Shown here piece by piece: positions 45,101-54,870 of a stretch of 64,000 nucleotides of DNA. The position numbers were made by a program, and so were the translations under genes. Origin of the DNA: Sphingomonas melonis (GTDB lineage: Bacteria > Pseudomonadota > Alphaproteobacteria > Sphingomonadales > Sphingomonadaceae); assembly GCF_013409985.1 (NCBI RefSeq), contig NZ_JACCBY010000003.1:434001-498000 (forward strand), in the 5' to 3' direction. How positions within the stretch are numbered: position 1 is the stretch's first letter; the number at the start of each line of letters is the position of its first letter. The notes under the pieces are model-generated. The model saw only the letters and a list, made by a program, of their open reading frames with translations, did not search any database and was not told the DNA's origin.

Positions 45101-46495
45101 ATGGATACTCCGTCGCTTGCCGAAGCTCCGCCGCGCCAGAGGGCGAAGACGACGGGGTCGCTGTCGCGGCGGATGATCCTGATCGCCGCCGCGTGGATCG
45201 GGCTGCTGCTGTTCGGCGGCGGCTTCCTGCTCGATCGCGTGCTCACCAATGCGGTGACGAAGAACTTCGACGATCAGATGCAATATGTGCTGCGATCCTT
45301 GATCGCCTCGTCGGAGATCGGTCCCGAGGGCGAGGTGATCTTCAGCCGTGAAGCAGCGGCCGACCCACGGTTTCTCGAACCCTATTCCGGATTGTACTGG
45401 CAGGTTTCGGCGCCCGGCAGCGCCGGCAAGGATACGTTCTTCAGCTCGAGGTCTCTTTGGGACCGGCGGCTGAAGTTCGGCAGCGCGCATGTCGATCGTG
45501 GTGTCCACATCTATGACAGCGACCAGTTCGCCGATGGCACGTTGCGGATCGTCGAGCGGGACGCGCAACTGCCCAGGTCGAAGATCCATTGGCGGTTTCA
45601 GGTGGCGCAGGATCGACGCGCGCTGGACGCCCAGATCGCCGTCCTTCGCCGCACGCTGATCCGCAGCTTCGCACTGCTCGGCCTCGGGCTGATCGTGCTC
45701 GTCTGGCTACAGACCTTCTACGGCCTCTGGCCGCTGCGCCGGGTGCGCGACGAGATTGCGCGGATGCGCGCCGGCCAGTCGAACCGCATCTCCACCGCCA
45801 TGCCCGACGAGGTCGCGCCGATGGTCGAGGAGCTCAACGCGCTGATCGAGCATAACGAGCGGCAGGCGGAGGAGGCGCGGCGCCACGCCGGCAATCTCGC
45901 CCATGCGCTCAAGACGCCGCTCACCGTCATCATGAACGCCGCGACCGCGCAGGCCGACGACCTCGCCGACACCGTGATCCGCGAGGCGCGGACGATGCGG
46001 CGGCAGGTCGATCATCACCTCGCGCGCGCGCGCGCGGTCGGCCGCCGCGGCTCGGCGCACAGCCGCGCCGAAGTGTGGCCGAGCCTCGAATCGGTCGAGC
46101 GCGCGGTGGGGCGTCTCTACCGCCACGTCCGCATCGACATCACCGGACCCAAGGACCTCCAGGTCCATGTCGAGCGCCAAGACCTCGACGAGATGCTCGG
46201 CAACCTCGTCGAGAATGCCGCCAAATACGGCGGCGGCAGCGTCTTCGTCACCGTCGGCGCGGAGGCCGGCTTCGTCGAACTGCTGATCGAGGACGACGGC
46301 ATGGGCATCCCCGAGGAAGACCGCGTCCGCATCTTCGACCGCGGCGTCCGGCTCGACACCGGCAAGCCGGGCACCGGGCTTGGCCTCGCCATCGTCCGCG
46401 ACGTCGCCGAGATCTACGGCGGCACGGTGAGCCTGGAGGAGAGCGAGGATCTCGGCGGCCTGCTGGTGCGCCTGCGCCTGCCCGCGGCGAATTGA
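45101..46495 (+). CDS. PhoQ-like sensor histidine kinase
   Basis: This is a 464-residue kinase with transmembrane helices at about residues 25-47 and 186-206, a roughly 135-residue periplasmic sensor between them, a HAMP segment (LRRVRDEIARMRAGQ), the HisKA box with His268 in NLAHALKTPLTV, and an HATPase_c domain with LVENAAKYGGG, DDGMGIPEED and GTGLGLAIV. It belongs to the same operon as the PepSY and response-regulator genes. The sensor domain resembles PhoQ-type sensors in length only; the ligand is unknown. Confidence 0.92.
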   Translation: MDTPSLAEAPPRQRAKTTGSLSRRMILIAAAWIGLLLFGGGFLLDRVLTNAVTKNFDDQMQYVLRSLIASSEIGPEGEVIFSREAAADPRFLEPYSGLYWQVSAPGSAGKDTFFSSRSLWDRRLKFGSAHVDRGVHIYDSDQFADGTLRIVERDAQLPRSKIHWRFQVAQDRRALDAQIAVLRRTLIRSFALLGLGLIVLVWLQTFYGLWPLRRVRDEIARMRAGQSNRISTAMPDEVAPMVEELNALIEHNERQAEEARRHAGNLAHALKTPLTVIMNAATAQADDLADTVIREARTMRRQVDHHLARARAVGRRGSAHSRAEVWPSLESVERAVGRLYRHVRIDITGPKDLQVHVERQDLDEMLGNLVENAAKYGGGSVFVTVGAEAGFVELLIEDDGMGIPEEDRVRIFDRGVRLDTGKPGTGLGLAIVRDVAEIYGGTVSLEESEDLGGLLVRLRLPAAN

Positions 46496-46799
46496 TCCCA
46501 AGGCGGCGACCGCCGCCTCCGACGCCTCGACCCCGACCGGAACACGGCGGCTCAGTCGCATAAGCCTGCGCTGATGAGGCGCGACCGGATTCCTCTTCAC
46601 ACCCGTCACCCCGGACTCGTTCCGGGCCACCGGGCCGCAAGAGGATGGAGCCGTCTTAAGCCCTACCCCCCGCCGCGGAGAGAAGGTGGAAGTCCAGCGA
46701 CTGACGTGAACGCTATCATCCGCCACCCCCACGGCATGCAGGCTCACCCGGCGCATTGCCGCCTTGCACCCCGCGGCAGAACCGCTAGCGGCAGCGGCG
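46496..46799. other. Intergenic region after the PhoQ-like kinase
   Basis: This 304-bp stretch has no convincing ORF. It contains the palindrome CCCGGA-CTCGT-TCCGGG (46610-46626), which resembles a dispersed sphingomonad repeat, and a partial LacI-type half-site CGCTATCA near 46715 that does not make a full operator. Confidence 0.5.
46610..46626. repeat. REP-like palindrome CCCGGA-N5-TCCGGG
   Basis: A perfect 6-bp inverted repeat inside GTCACC-CCGGACTCG-TTCCGGGCC, close to a repeat unit widespread between sphingomonad genes. Only one copy is in the window. Confidence 0.45.
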
Positions 46800-47477
46800 A
46801 TGCGTATCTTTCGTCCGATCCTCGCCGGGGCCGCGCTCGGTGACCGGCTGCTTGCCGGCATCGGGGCGACGCTCGGCATCGCACTCACCGGCGTGATCGC
46901 CGCCGGACTCGCCCATCAGGGATCGCTGCTGCTCGTCGCGCCGATCGGGGCCAGCGCGGTGCTGGTGTTTGCGGTGCCCGCCAGTCCGCTGGCGCAGCCA
47001 TGGCCGGTGATCGGCGGCAACATGCTGTCGGCGCTATGGGGCCTGCTGGTCGTCCGCCTCGTACCGGATCATGTCGCGGCCGCGGCGCTTGCGGTCGGGG
47101 GCGCGATCGTGGTGATGTCGCTGCTGCGCTGCCTGCATCCGCCCGGCGGCGCGGTGGCGCTCGGCGCGGTGCTCGCGGCGGGGCAGGCACAGCCGGGCTG
47201 GCTGTTCCCGTGGCTGCCGGTCGGGATCGATTCGGCGCTGCTCGTGCTCAGCGGCATCCTCTTCCACCGCCTGTCGCGACACGCCTATCCGCACCGCCCC
47301 GCCGCCGCGACGCCGTCGCCCTCGCCGTTCGCGCCGGAGGACATGGACGCGGCGCTCGCCGACATGCACGAAAGCTTCGACATCGCCCGCGAGGACCTCG
47401 ACGCGCTGCTCGATGCGGCAGCGCGCCATGCCGCGCTCAGGCGGGAACGGTCAGTCCGCTCATCACCTCGGCGGTGA
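46800..47477 (+). CDS. HPP-family membrane protein
   Basis: This is a 225-residue protein starting at ATG 46800 (an upstream TTG at 46764 is possible). About five transmembrane helices carry the HPP signature [15 protein letters not shown] and the [19 protein letters not shown] motif. The C-terminal 60 residues are soluble and acidic, with a basic last segment. HPP-family proteins are integral membrane proteins linked in plants and cyanobacteria to nitrite transport; no role is established here. The stop lies 41 bp inside the end of the convergent oxidoreductase gene. Confidence 0.8.
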   Translation: MRIFRPILAGAALGDRLLAGIGATLGIALTGVIAAGLAHQGSLLLVAPIGASAVLVFAVPASPLAQPWPVIGGNMLSALWGLLVVRLVPDHVAAAALAVGGAIVVMSLLRCLHPPGGAVALGAVLAAGQAQPGWLFPWLPVGIDSALLVLSGILFHRLSRHAYPHRPAAATPSPSPFAPEDMDAALADMHESFDIAREDLDALLDAAARHAALRRERSVRSSPRR

Positions 47478-48435
47478 TCGCCAGGCTGCGCTTGCGCGCC
47501 TCATGGTCGTAGATCGCGCTGGCGACCATCACCTCGTCCACGCCCGTCCGCTCGATGAACGCCGCGGTCTGCCGCGCCACCGTGGCGGGCGAGCCGACCG
47601 CCGAACATTGCAGCACATGGTCGAGGATCGACGCCCCCTGCGCCCCCAGCCCGGCGCGATAGCCCGCCACCGGCGGCGGCAACTGGCGCGGATTGCCGGT
47701 GCGCAGCGCGACGAACGACTGTTGCTGCGAGCTGGCGAGCAGCTCCGCCTCCTCGTCGGTCTCGGCGGCGAAGACGTTGAAGCCCGCCATCGCATAGGGC
47801 TTGTCGAGCTGGGCCGACGGCCGGAAGTCGCGGCGGTAGATCGCCAGCGCGCTGTCCAGCGCATCGGGCGCGAAATGCGACGCGAAGGCATAGGGCAGGC
47901 CGAGCGCCGCGGCGAGCTGCGCGCCGAAGGTGCTCGACCCCAGGATCCACAGCGGCACGTTCGCGCCCGCACCCGGCGTCGCGGCGATGCCGGTGCGGCC
48001 GTCGTCGGCGAAATAGCTCTGCAACTCCATCACGTCCTGCGGGAAGGCGTTGGGATCGCTCTCCAGCGTCCGCCGCATCGCCCGCGCGACGCGCTGGTCG
48101 GACCCCGGCGCGCGGCCGAGCCCGAGGTCGATGCGACCGGGGAACAGCGCATCCAGCGTGCCGAACTGTTCGGCGATCACCAACGGCGCATGGTTGGGCA
48201 GCATGATGCCGCCGGCACCGACGCGGATCCGGCTGGTCGCCGCGGCGACATGGGCGATCACCACCGCAGTGGCGGCGCTGGCGATGCCGCGCATGCCGTG
48301 ATGCTCCGCGACCCAATAGCGCTGGAAGCCCAGTGTCTCGGCATGCCGCGCGAGGTCGGCGGCGTTGGCCAGCGATTGCGCCACGGTGCCGCCTTCGACG
48401 ACGGGCACCAGATCGAGCAGGGAAAAGCGTGTCAT
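47437..48435 (-). CDS. Luciferase-like (LLM class) flavin-dependent oxidoreductase
   Basis: This is a 332-residue protein from ATG 48435; earlier starts at 48459 and 48471 add up to 12 residues. The TIM barrel has [20 protein letters not shown] and [43 protein letters not shown], the signature of the YhbW-type group 1 luciferase-like flavoproteins that use FMN. Substrate is not known. It lies downstream of the S8 protease gene on the same strand, 36 bp after its stop. It overlaps the end of the convergent HPP gene. Confidence 0.9.
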   Translation of the reverse strand: MTRFSLLDLVPVVEGGTVAQSLANAADLARHAETLGFQRYWVAEHHGMRGIASAATAVVIAHVAAATSRIRVGAGGIMLPNHAPLVIAEQFGTLDALFPGRIDLGLGRAPGSDQRVARAMRRTLESDPNAFPQDVMELQSYFADDGRTGIAATPGAGANVPLWILGSSTFGAQLAAALGLPYAFASHFAPDALDSALAIYRRDFRPSAQLDKPYAMAGFNVFAAETDEEAELLASSQQQSFVALRTGNPRQLPPPVAGYRAGLGAQGASILDHVLQCSAVGSPATVARQTAAFIERTGVDEVMVASAIYDHEARKRSLAITAEVMSGLTVPA

Positions 48436-48471
48436 GCTTTGGGAGATGGGGACGCGCATCCGTCCCTGCAA

Positions 48472-50844
48472 TCAGAAGCCGATCGTGTACCGCACCGCGC
48501 CACCGACATCCGCGGGCAGCGTCGCGTAATTGCCCGGATCGCGCCGCCAGAACAGGTTGGTCTGCAAATCGCCGCGGCCGAGCAGCACGCGATAGCGCGC
48601 CTCGACATCGATCTCGCGGCCCTGCGGCGCGAGGTTGAGCCGCTGCGTCGTCCACTCGCTGACGGTCATCGTCGCATAATCGTAATTGGTCGGCAGGCGA
48701 TAGGCGATGCCGCCGCGCGACACGCGCAGCGGCTGCGCAACCCGCAGGCCGATGCTGTCGCGGCCGAACAGATGGTCCTTGCCGACGTCCGCCGCAAAGG
48801 CTTCGGTCATCAGCCGGCCGCGGCCGTCGAGGCCGCCGCGCAGCGACGCATCGCTGCGTCCGCGCCGCCACGATCCGCCGAGCGTCCAGCCGGCGCCGAG
48901 GCTCCAGCGGGCATCGGCGTCGATGAACCAGCTGCGTGCGCGCGCCGCGCCGAGCCCGCCGTCGAACCGCGCGCCGAGCAGCGTGTCCGCCTCGTTGAGG
49001 TTGCTGAGCGACAGCGTCGCGGCAAGCCCGCCCCACTGCTTGTCGGCGGTCACGGTGACGCGCTGATAGCCCGAGCGGCGATAGCCTTCGAGGCCGGCGA
49101 GCATCGCATCGCGCCGGGCGAGCACGTCGCCGCTCTCGATCGTCGCGGTCAGGCCGATCCCGCCGACCTGCTGGCGCAGCGCGCCGGCCGAACGGGCGAC
49201 ACTGTCGAAGCCGAGGCCGCCCTGACCGGCGACGAGGAAGGCGGGTTGCGCCTGGCCGGTCATCTGCGCGGTGAGGCTGCCGGTGCCCTGCGAGAAGGCG
49301 AAGCCGAAGCTGGTCTTGGCGCCGAGCCGCTGCGTCACCGCGCCGGCGATCGCGCGCGCGGCATTGGCCTGCGTCTCGCTCATCCGGCTGCGTTCGAGCG
49401 CGATCGTGCCGTTGGACCGTGGTGCCAGCGTCAGCGACACGGTCATGTCGCCCGTGGCGAGCGCGAGGTTGCGCTGCCGGTTCTGCAACACGCCGGCCAG
49501 CGTGCGGCTCGGTCCGGCGCGGTTGATCGTGCCGGCGAGGTCGATGGCGAAGGCGCGCTGGTAGCTGTCGAGGATCACCGCGCCGAGCTGGCCGACGGAG
49601 GCATCGCCCATCGGCGCCGACAGCGTCGCATTGGTGCCGAGCGAGACGGCGATATGCGATCCTGCGATGCTCGACGTGCCGACCGGCTGGAACGCCTTGG
49701 TGAGGTCGAGAATGCCATTGCCATAGGTCGTGTCGACGCCCGCCGCGCCGACGTCGCGCGCGGTGCGGAACAGCAGGTCGACGATCTGCGCGCCGCTGAG
49801 ATTGGGAAACGCCTGCGCGAGCAGGGCGATCGCGCCGGAGATCTGCGGCGCCGCGAACGAGGTGCCCGACCACATATAGGGCGTGCCGTTCTGGTTGGGC
49901 GCGCGCACCTTCTCACCGACCGCGGTCAGGTAATGCGCGGCGCCGGTCCCGGCCTTGTCGCTGAAGGCGGAGATCACGTCGTTGGCGCCGACCGAGCCGG
50001 CGACGATCACCAGGTTGCGGGCGGCGGGATTGTCGGCGACCGCAGTGAAGGCATCGGGATTGTCGTTGCCGTCATTGCCCGCGGCGATGACGACGATGAT
50101 CCCGCGCGCGGTGGCGCGGCCGATCGCGTCGATCAGCGACTGCGGCATCGCCGTGCCGCCGAGCGACAGGTTGATCACCCGCGCACCCGCCGTGCGGGCG
50201 GCATCGACGCCCTTGGTGATCGCATCGGTGCCGAACTTGCAGCCTGCATCGCCGCCGGCGTCGCCGCCCGAGGCGCAGGAGCCCGGCCGGTCGGCGCGCA
50301 GCACCGTCAGCGTCGCGTCGAAGGCGACGCCTTGCGCTCCCATATCGTTGCGGCGGCCGGCCGCAGCGAAGGCGACGGCGGTGCCGTGGCCGCCTTCGTC
50401 GGCGATCGACGCATTGCCCGCGACATCCTGCGATGCGAGCGACAACCGGCCGGCGAATTCCTGGCTCGACAGGTCGATGCCGCTGTCGATCACCGCGAGG
50501 TTGATGCCCGCGCCGGTCGCGCCCTTGTTATAGGCGGCGAGCGCGTTCATCGACACCGCGCCGACCGTCGCACGATATTCTGCCGTGTCGTAATTGGCGG
50601 GCATCTTCGACGCCGTCGCGCCCGAATCCCCCGTCGGTGCCGGCGCTGGGGTCGGGGCCGGGGTCGGCGCGGGAGCCGGCGTCGGCGTCACGATCGGCGC
50701 CGGTGCCGGCGTCGGGGCCGGAGTCTGCGCCGCGGGCGGGGCAGGGGTGGTGTTGATCCCACCGCCGCCGCCACCACCGCAGGCAGCCAGAAACAGCGGC
50801 GCCGCCAGGGCGGCACCGCCCGTCAACCATGTCTTCGTCGTCAT
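48472..50844 (-). CDS. Lipoprotein-type S8 serine protease with C-terminal barrel-like domain
   Basis: This is a 790-residue protein from ATG 50844. The signal peptide ends in a canonical lipobox LAAC (Cys22), followed by a Gly run and a Pro/Ala/Thr-rich linker to about residue 75. The subtilisin domain has Asp120 (AVIDSGID), His153 (GGHGTAVA), the oxyanion Asn in AAGNDGN and Ser329 ([12 protein letters not shown]), so the triad is intact. From about residue 400 to the end the sequence is rich in alternating polar/apolar strands and finishes VRYTIGF, as expected of an outer-membrane barrel. Similar proteins are surface-anchored proteases of the S8/autotransporter group. An inverted repeat lies at 50876-50896. 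Confidence 0.85.
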   Translation of the reverse strand: MTTKTWLTGGAALAAPLFLAACGGGGGGGINTTPAPPAAQTPAPTPAPAPIVTPTPAPAPTPAPTPAPAPTGDSGATASKMPANYDTAEYRATVGAVSMNALAAYNKGATGAGINLAVIDSGIDLSSQEFAGRLSLASQDVAGNASIADEGGHGTAVAFAAAGRRNDMGAQGVAFDATLTVLRADRPGSCASGGDAGGDAGCKFGTDAITKGVDAARTAGARVINLSLGGTAMPQSLIDAIGRATARGIIVVIAAGNDGNDNPDAFTAVADNPAARNLVIVAGSVGANDVISAFSDKAGTGAAHYLTAVGEKVRAPNQNGTPYMWSGTSFAAPQISGAIALLAQAFPNLSGAQIVDLLFRTARDVGAAGVDTTYGNGILDLTKAFQPVGTSSIAGSHIAVSLGTNATLSAPMGDASVGQLGAVILDSYQRAFAIDLAGTINRAGPSRTLAGVLQNRQRNLALATGDMTVSLTLAPRSNGTIALERSRMSETQANAARAIAGAVTQRLGAKTSFGFAFSQGTGSLTAQMTGQAQPAFLVAGQGGLGFDSVARSAGALRQQVGGIGLTATIESGDVLARRDAMLAGLEGYRRSGYQRVTVTADKQWGGLAATLSLSNLNEADTLLGARFDGGLGAARARSWFIDADARWSLGAGWTLGGSWRRGRSDASLRGGLDGRGRLMTEAFAADVGKDHLFGRDSIGLRVAQPLRVSRGGIAYRLPTNYDYATMTVSEWTTQRLNLAPQGREIDVEARYRVLLGRGDLQTNLFWRRDPGNYATLPADVGGAVRYTIGF

Positions 50845-50875
50845 TGTCTGTCCGCCCTGATTCGCTTTGTGTCTA

Positions 50876-50896
50876 TAACGGACATAAGCTCCGTTA
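50876..50896. promoter_or_regulatory. Inverted repeat TAACGGA-N7-TCCGTTA upstream of the S8 protease
   Basis: A perfect 7-bp inverted repeat centred about 42 bp upstream of the protease start and 70 bp from the divergent nucleotidase gene. It is a candidate operator; the regulator is unknown. Confidence 0.4.
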
Positions 50897-50957
50897 GTTA
50901 AACGAAAATGTTCGGTTCGCTTGTACGCGCAGGCGTCGCCGCCTAGACGCCGCGGCC

Positions 50958-51623
50958 ATGCACCCCCGGCTTGCCTCGATCGACACGTGGATTTTCGATC
51001 TCGACAACACGTTGTATCCGGCACGCGCCAACCTGTTCGCGCGCATCGATCAGCGGATGACCGACTATGTCGCGCGGCTGCTCGGCCTGCCCTGGGACGA
51101 GGCGCGGGCGGTGCAGAAGGAGTATTTCCACCGGCACGGCACGACGCTGACCGGGCTGATGGCGGATCACGGCGTCGATCCGCACGCGTTCCTCGCCGAA
51201 GTGCATGATATCGAGATGGACGTGCTCGAACAGGACGCGCCGCTCGCCGCGGCGATCGCTGGCCTGCCGGGGCGCAAGCTCGTCTTCACCAACGGCGACA
51301 AGCCCTATGCGTTGAAGGTGCTCGACCGGCTCGGCCTCGGCGACAGTTTCGAGGCGATCCACGATATCCACGCGATGGACCTCGTCCCCAAGCCGCACCC
51401 GTCCGCTTATGCGAACCTGTGCGCGCGGCTGGCGATCGAGCCGACCCGCGCGATCTTCTTCGAGGACATGGCGCGCAACCTCGCGCCGGCCAAGGCGATC
51501 GGCATGACCACGGTGTGGATCGACAACGGCTCCGAACAGGGGCCGGAAACCGCCCGCGAGTTCATCGATTTTACCGTCCACGATCTCGCATCGTGGTTGC
51601 AGCACATCATGGAGGCATCATGA
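50958..51623 (+). CDS. HAD-family pyrimidine 5'-nucleotidase
   Basis: This is a 221-residue HAD hydrolase with motif [20 protein letters not shown], typical of the Sdt1/Phm8-type pyrimidine 5'-nucleotidases, motif II VFTNGDK, a lysine in PKPHPSAY, and motif [19 protein letters not shown]. It should dephosphorylate nucleotides or similar phosphates in the cytosol. Its stop overlaps the dapD start by 4 bp (ATGA), so the two genes are translationally coupled; this pairing is common in sphingomonads and relatives. Confidence 0.88.
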   Translation: MHPRLASIDTWIFDLDNTLYPARANLFARIDQRMTDYVARLLGLPWDEARAVQKEYFHRHGTTLTGLMADHGVDPHAFLAEVHDIEMDVLEQDAPLAAAIAGLPGRKLVFTNGDKPYALKVLDRLGLGDSFEAIHDIHAMDLVPKPHPSAYANLCARLAIEPTRAIFFEDMARNLAPAKAIGMTTVWIDNGSEQGPETAREFIDFTVHDLASWLQHIMEAS

Positions 51624-52447
51624 GCCAGGACCTGTCCACCGTCATCGACACCGCGTGGGAGGATCGCGCGTCGCTCGGCTTCGGCACCACCGGCGAGGTG
51701 CGTCTTGCGGTCGATCGGGCGCTGGCGCTGCTCGACGCGGGCGAGGCGCGCGTCGCCGAGCCGGACGGCGCCGGCGGCTGGCGCGTCAACCAGTGGCTCA
51801 AGAAGGCGGTGCTGCTCAGCTTCCGCCTCAACGACAACACGCTGATCGACAATGGTCCGGGTGCCGGCCACTGGTTCGACAAGGTGCCCTCGAAGTTCAG
51901 CGGCTGGAGCGAGGCCGAATTCCGCGCCGCCGGCTTCCGCGCGGTGCCGGGCAGCGTCGTGCGCCGCGGCGCCTATGTCGCTCCCGGCGCGATCCTGATG
52001 CCGAGCTTCGTCAACATCGGCGCCTATGTGGGCGAGGGGACGATGGTCGACACCTGGGCGACGGTCGGCAGCTGCGCGCAGATCGGCCGCAACGTCCATC
52101 TGTCGGGCGGCGCCGGCATCGGCGGCGTGCTCGAGCCGTTGCAGGCCGATCCCGTCATCATCGGCGATGGCGCCTTCATCGGCGCGCGCTCCGAGGTGGC
52201 GGAGGGCGTCCGCGTCGGCGAGGGCGCGGTGCTGTCGATGGGCGTCTATCTCGGCGCCTCGACCAAGATCATCGATCGCGCCACGGGTGAGGTCTTCAAG
52301 GGCGAAGTGCCGCCCTATGCGGTGGTGGTCCCCGGCACGACCGGCGGCAGCGACGGCAAGCCCGGCCTGTATTGCGCGGTGATCGTCAAGCGGGTCGACG
52401 CGCAGACCCGCAGCAAGACCAGCATCAACGACCTGCTGCGCGACTGA
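51620..52447 (+). CDS. dapD: 2,3,4,5-tetrahydropyridine-2,6-dicarboxylate N-succinyltransferase
   Basis: This is a 275-residue protein with a left-handed beta-helix made of hexapeptide repeats ([36 protein letters not shown]) and the DapD active-site segments [13 protein letters not shown] and [16 protein letters not shown]. The reaction transfers succinyl from succinyl-CoA to tetrahydrodipicolinate in lysine and diaminopimelate synthesis, needed for peptidoglycan. It is coupled to the upstream nucleotidase gene. The C-terminal [13 protein letters not shown] tail is complete. Confidence 0.97.
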   Translation: MSQDLSTVIDTAWEDRASLGFGTTGEVRLAVDRALALLDAGEARVAEPDGAGGWRVNQWLKKAVLLSFRLNDNTLIDNGPGAGHWFDKVPSKFSGWSEAEFRAAGFRAVPGSVVRRGAYVAPGAILMPSFVNIGAYVGEGTMVDTWATVGSCAQIGRNVHLSGGAGIGGVLEPLQADPVIIGDGAFIGARSEVAEGVRVGEGAVLSMGVYLGASTKIIDRATGEVFKGEVPPYAVVVPGTTGGSDGKPGLYCAVIVKRVDAQTRSKTSINDLLRD

Positions 52448-52644
52448 GGGGGCGGGGCGGGGGTACGCCGACCCGGAAGGGGGCCTTGGCCTGTCTCCCT
52501 AACCCGTTACGCCCGAACGGACTTCTCGATCCATCCCCAGCTATTTTCCCGCTGCGGTGCAACCAGACCCATTGCGGGACGTTGTCGGTAGGCTTGGGGG
52601 TGGATTCGAACGCGAACGCTCTCGCAAAGGGGAACGGGAAACGC

Positions 52645-54870
52645 GTGCGAGTTCTGACCGGACGACACTATTGGCTGGCGGTAGCCTTGGTCGCTGCAAT
52701 GCCGGCAGCGGCGCAGTTCAATCAGCAGCAAGGCACCGCCCCCGCGCGCGGTCCCGATGCGCCCAAGTCCGACGCGCAGGCGGCGACCTCCGACAAGCCG
52801 GGCGCTCAGGTCACCCCGCCTGACGTCAACACGCCGATCGTCCCCGACAGCGAATTCAACGCCAGCCTCCCGCCGCTGACCGGCGACATCAACGCGCCGC
52901 TCGAGCCGATGCCGACGCAGCAGGCGGGCACACCTGCCGCCACGACCCCGCCCGCCGCCGCGCCTGCCGTACCCGCCACGACCCCGCCGCTGGTCGCCGC
53001 CGACGGCACGCTGCCGCCCGCCGCCGCCGAGAATCCCGAGCTGGCGCAGCCGCTCCAGCCGCTCAACACCTTCGATTCGGCGCCGTTGCAGACCGCTGCC
53101 GACATCAAGGACAAGGACGCGCCGGAGATCCGCTACGACACCGAGCTGAAAGGCTTGGAAAAGCTCGAACTCGCCGGCCAGTTCAACAGCCTGTCGGCGC
53201 TCAAGGAAGGCAAGGGCAAGGCCGCCAACGCGACGCAGGTTGCCGCCCGCGCCCGCGAGGACGAGGCGCTCGCGGTGCGGCTGATGAAGTCGCTCGGCTA
53301 TTATGACGCCACCGCTGTGTCGGTCGTCGAGACCACGCCGAGCAGCGATCCCGCCAAGCCGGGCCGCCTGCGCGCGACCGTCACCGGCACGCCCGGCCGC
53401 CTGTACCGCCTGTCGTCGATCACGGTCGATGCGCAGCCGGTCGTCCCGCCCGATCTCGTCACCCGCAACCTGCCGTTGCGCGTCGGCGACCCGATCGAGG
53501 CGGCGCGCATCCAGGGCGCCGAGGCGAACGTCAGCCTCGTTCTGCCGCAACAGGGTTATCCCTTCGTCAAGGTCGGTGAGCGCGACATCCTGCTCGACGA
53601 TCAGTCGGACCAGGCGACCGGCGCCTATACCCTGCCGGTCGACACCGGCCCGCGGTCGCGCTTCGGGCAATTGGTTCCCGCCGGCGATCCGGTGTTCGGC
53701 GTCGATCATCTCAACGTCTTCCCGCGCTTCAAGACCGGCGACCTCTACGACAGCCGCAAGACCGACGATCTGCGCGACGCGCTCGTCGCCACAGGTCTGT
53801 TCCGCAGCATCGCCGTCGAGCCGCAGCGCACCGGCCGCACCAACCCCGACGGTACCGAGGCGATCGACCTGCTCGTCCGCCAGACCGAGGGGCCGGCGCG
53901 CAGCCTTGCCGGCAGCGCCGGCTATTCGACCGGCCAGGGCTTCAAGGCCGAGGGCAGCTGGACGCACCGCAACCTGTTCCCGCCCGAGGGCGCGCTGATC
54001 GGCACCGTCGTCGCCGGTACGCAGGAACAGGGCCTGTCGGGCACCTTCCGCCGCTCCAACGCCGGCCAGCGCGACAAGACCTTCACCGCGATCGCCAGCG
54101 CGGTCCACCAGAGCTATGACGCGTTCGACGCCTTCACCGGCACGCTGTCGGCGCGCTGGAGCCGCGTCTCGACGCCGATCTGGCAGAAGCGCTTTACGTA
54201 TTACTATGGCGGCGAACTCGTCGGCACCAACGAGAGCGTCTACGACTTCGCCCGCGGCGAGAACGTGCGCCGCACCTATGGCATCGTCGCGCTGCCCGGC
54301 CAGGTCGAATGGGACACGTCGGACAGCCTGCTCAACCCGACCCGCGGCTATCGCCTGCGTCTCAATCTCAGCCCCGAGGGCGCGGTGAGCGGCGGCGTGC
54401 GGCCCTATGTCCGCACGATGATCGAGGGGACCGTCTATTATCCCGTGTCGAAGAGCCTGGTGATCGCCGGGCGCGCCAAGGCCGGTTCGATCCAGGGCAT
54501 CGACCGCGACGATCTCGCGCCGTCGCGCCGCTATTATGGCGGCGGCGGCGGCTCGGTGCGCGGCTATGGCTATCAGCGGCTCGGGCCGCTCGATCCCAAC
54601 GGCAACCCGGTCGGCGGGCGCAGCCTCAACGAATTCGCGCTCGAGGCGCGCTACCGTTTCGGCAATTTCGGCATCGTCCCGTTCCTCGACGCGGGCAACA
54701 GCTATGAATCGAGCCTGCCCAAGGGTTCGGACCTCAAGTTCGGCGCCGGCATCGGCGGCCGCTTCTACACCAATTTCGGGCCGATGCGGATCGACGTGGC
54801 GACGCCGCTCAATCCGCGGCCGGGCGACGGCAAGGTCGCGCTCTACATCTCGATCGGGCAGGCATTCTGA
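52645..54870 (+). CDS. tamA: BamA/TamA-family outer-membrane assembly protein (TamA)
   Basis: This is a protein of about 741 residues from GTG 52645, chosen because AAAGGGGAACGGGAA lies just upstream and a perfect signal peptide (RVLTGRHYWLAVALVAAMPAAAQ) follows. An upstream GTG at 52600 is possible. Residues about 25-145 are Pro/Ala/Thr-rich and low-complexity, which is unusual for TamA. POTRA-like modules (about 150-390) follow, with the RLYRLSSITVDAQPVVP segment, and then a 16-strand barrel with RGYGYQRLGPLDPNGNPVGGRS and the terminal ALYISIGQAF. It overlaps tamB by one base. Together they help insert outer-membrane proteins. Confidence 0.88.
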   Translation: MRVLTGRHYWLAVALVAAMPAAAQFNQQQGTAPARGPDAPKSDAQAATSDKPGAQVTPPDVNTPIVPDSEFNASLPPLTGDINAPLEPMPTQQAGTPAATTPPAAAPAVPATTPPLVAADGTLPPAAAENPELAQPLQPLNTFDSAPLQTAADIKDKDAPEIRYDTELKGLEKLELAGQFNSLSALKEGKGKAANATQVAARAREDEALAVRLMKSLGYYDATAVSVVETTPSSDPAKPGRLRATVTGTPGRLYRLSSITVDAQPVVPPDLVTRNLPLRVGDPIEAARIQGAEANVSLVLPQQGYPFVKVGERDILLDDQSDQATGAYTLPVDTGPRSRFGQLVPAGDPVFGVDHLNVFPRFKTGDLYDSRKTDDLRDALVATGLFRSIAVEPQRTGRTNPDGTEAIDLLVRQTEGPARSLAGSAGYSTGQGFKAEGSWTHRNLFPPEGALIGTVVAGTQEQGLSGTFRRSNAGQRDKTFTAIASAVHQSYDAFDAFTGTLSARWSRVSTPIWQKRFTYYYGGELVGTNESVYDFARGENVRRTYGIVALPGQVEWDTSDSLLNPTRGYRLRLNLSPEGAVSGGVRPYVRTMIEGTVYYPVSKSLVIAGRAKAGSIQGIDRDDLAPSRRYYGGGGGSVRGYGYQRLGPLDPNGNPVGGRSLNEFALEARYRFGNFGIVPFLDAGNSYESSLPKGSDLKFGAGIGGRFYTNFGPMRIDVATPLNPRPGDGKVALYISIGQAF

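Noticed and set aside
46700..46720. A possible third LacI-type operator (GAACGCTATCAT).
   Set aside because: Only the right half matches TGNTANCGNTANCA; the left half fails, and the adjacent HPP gene has no link to sugar use.
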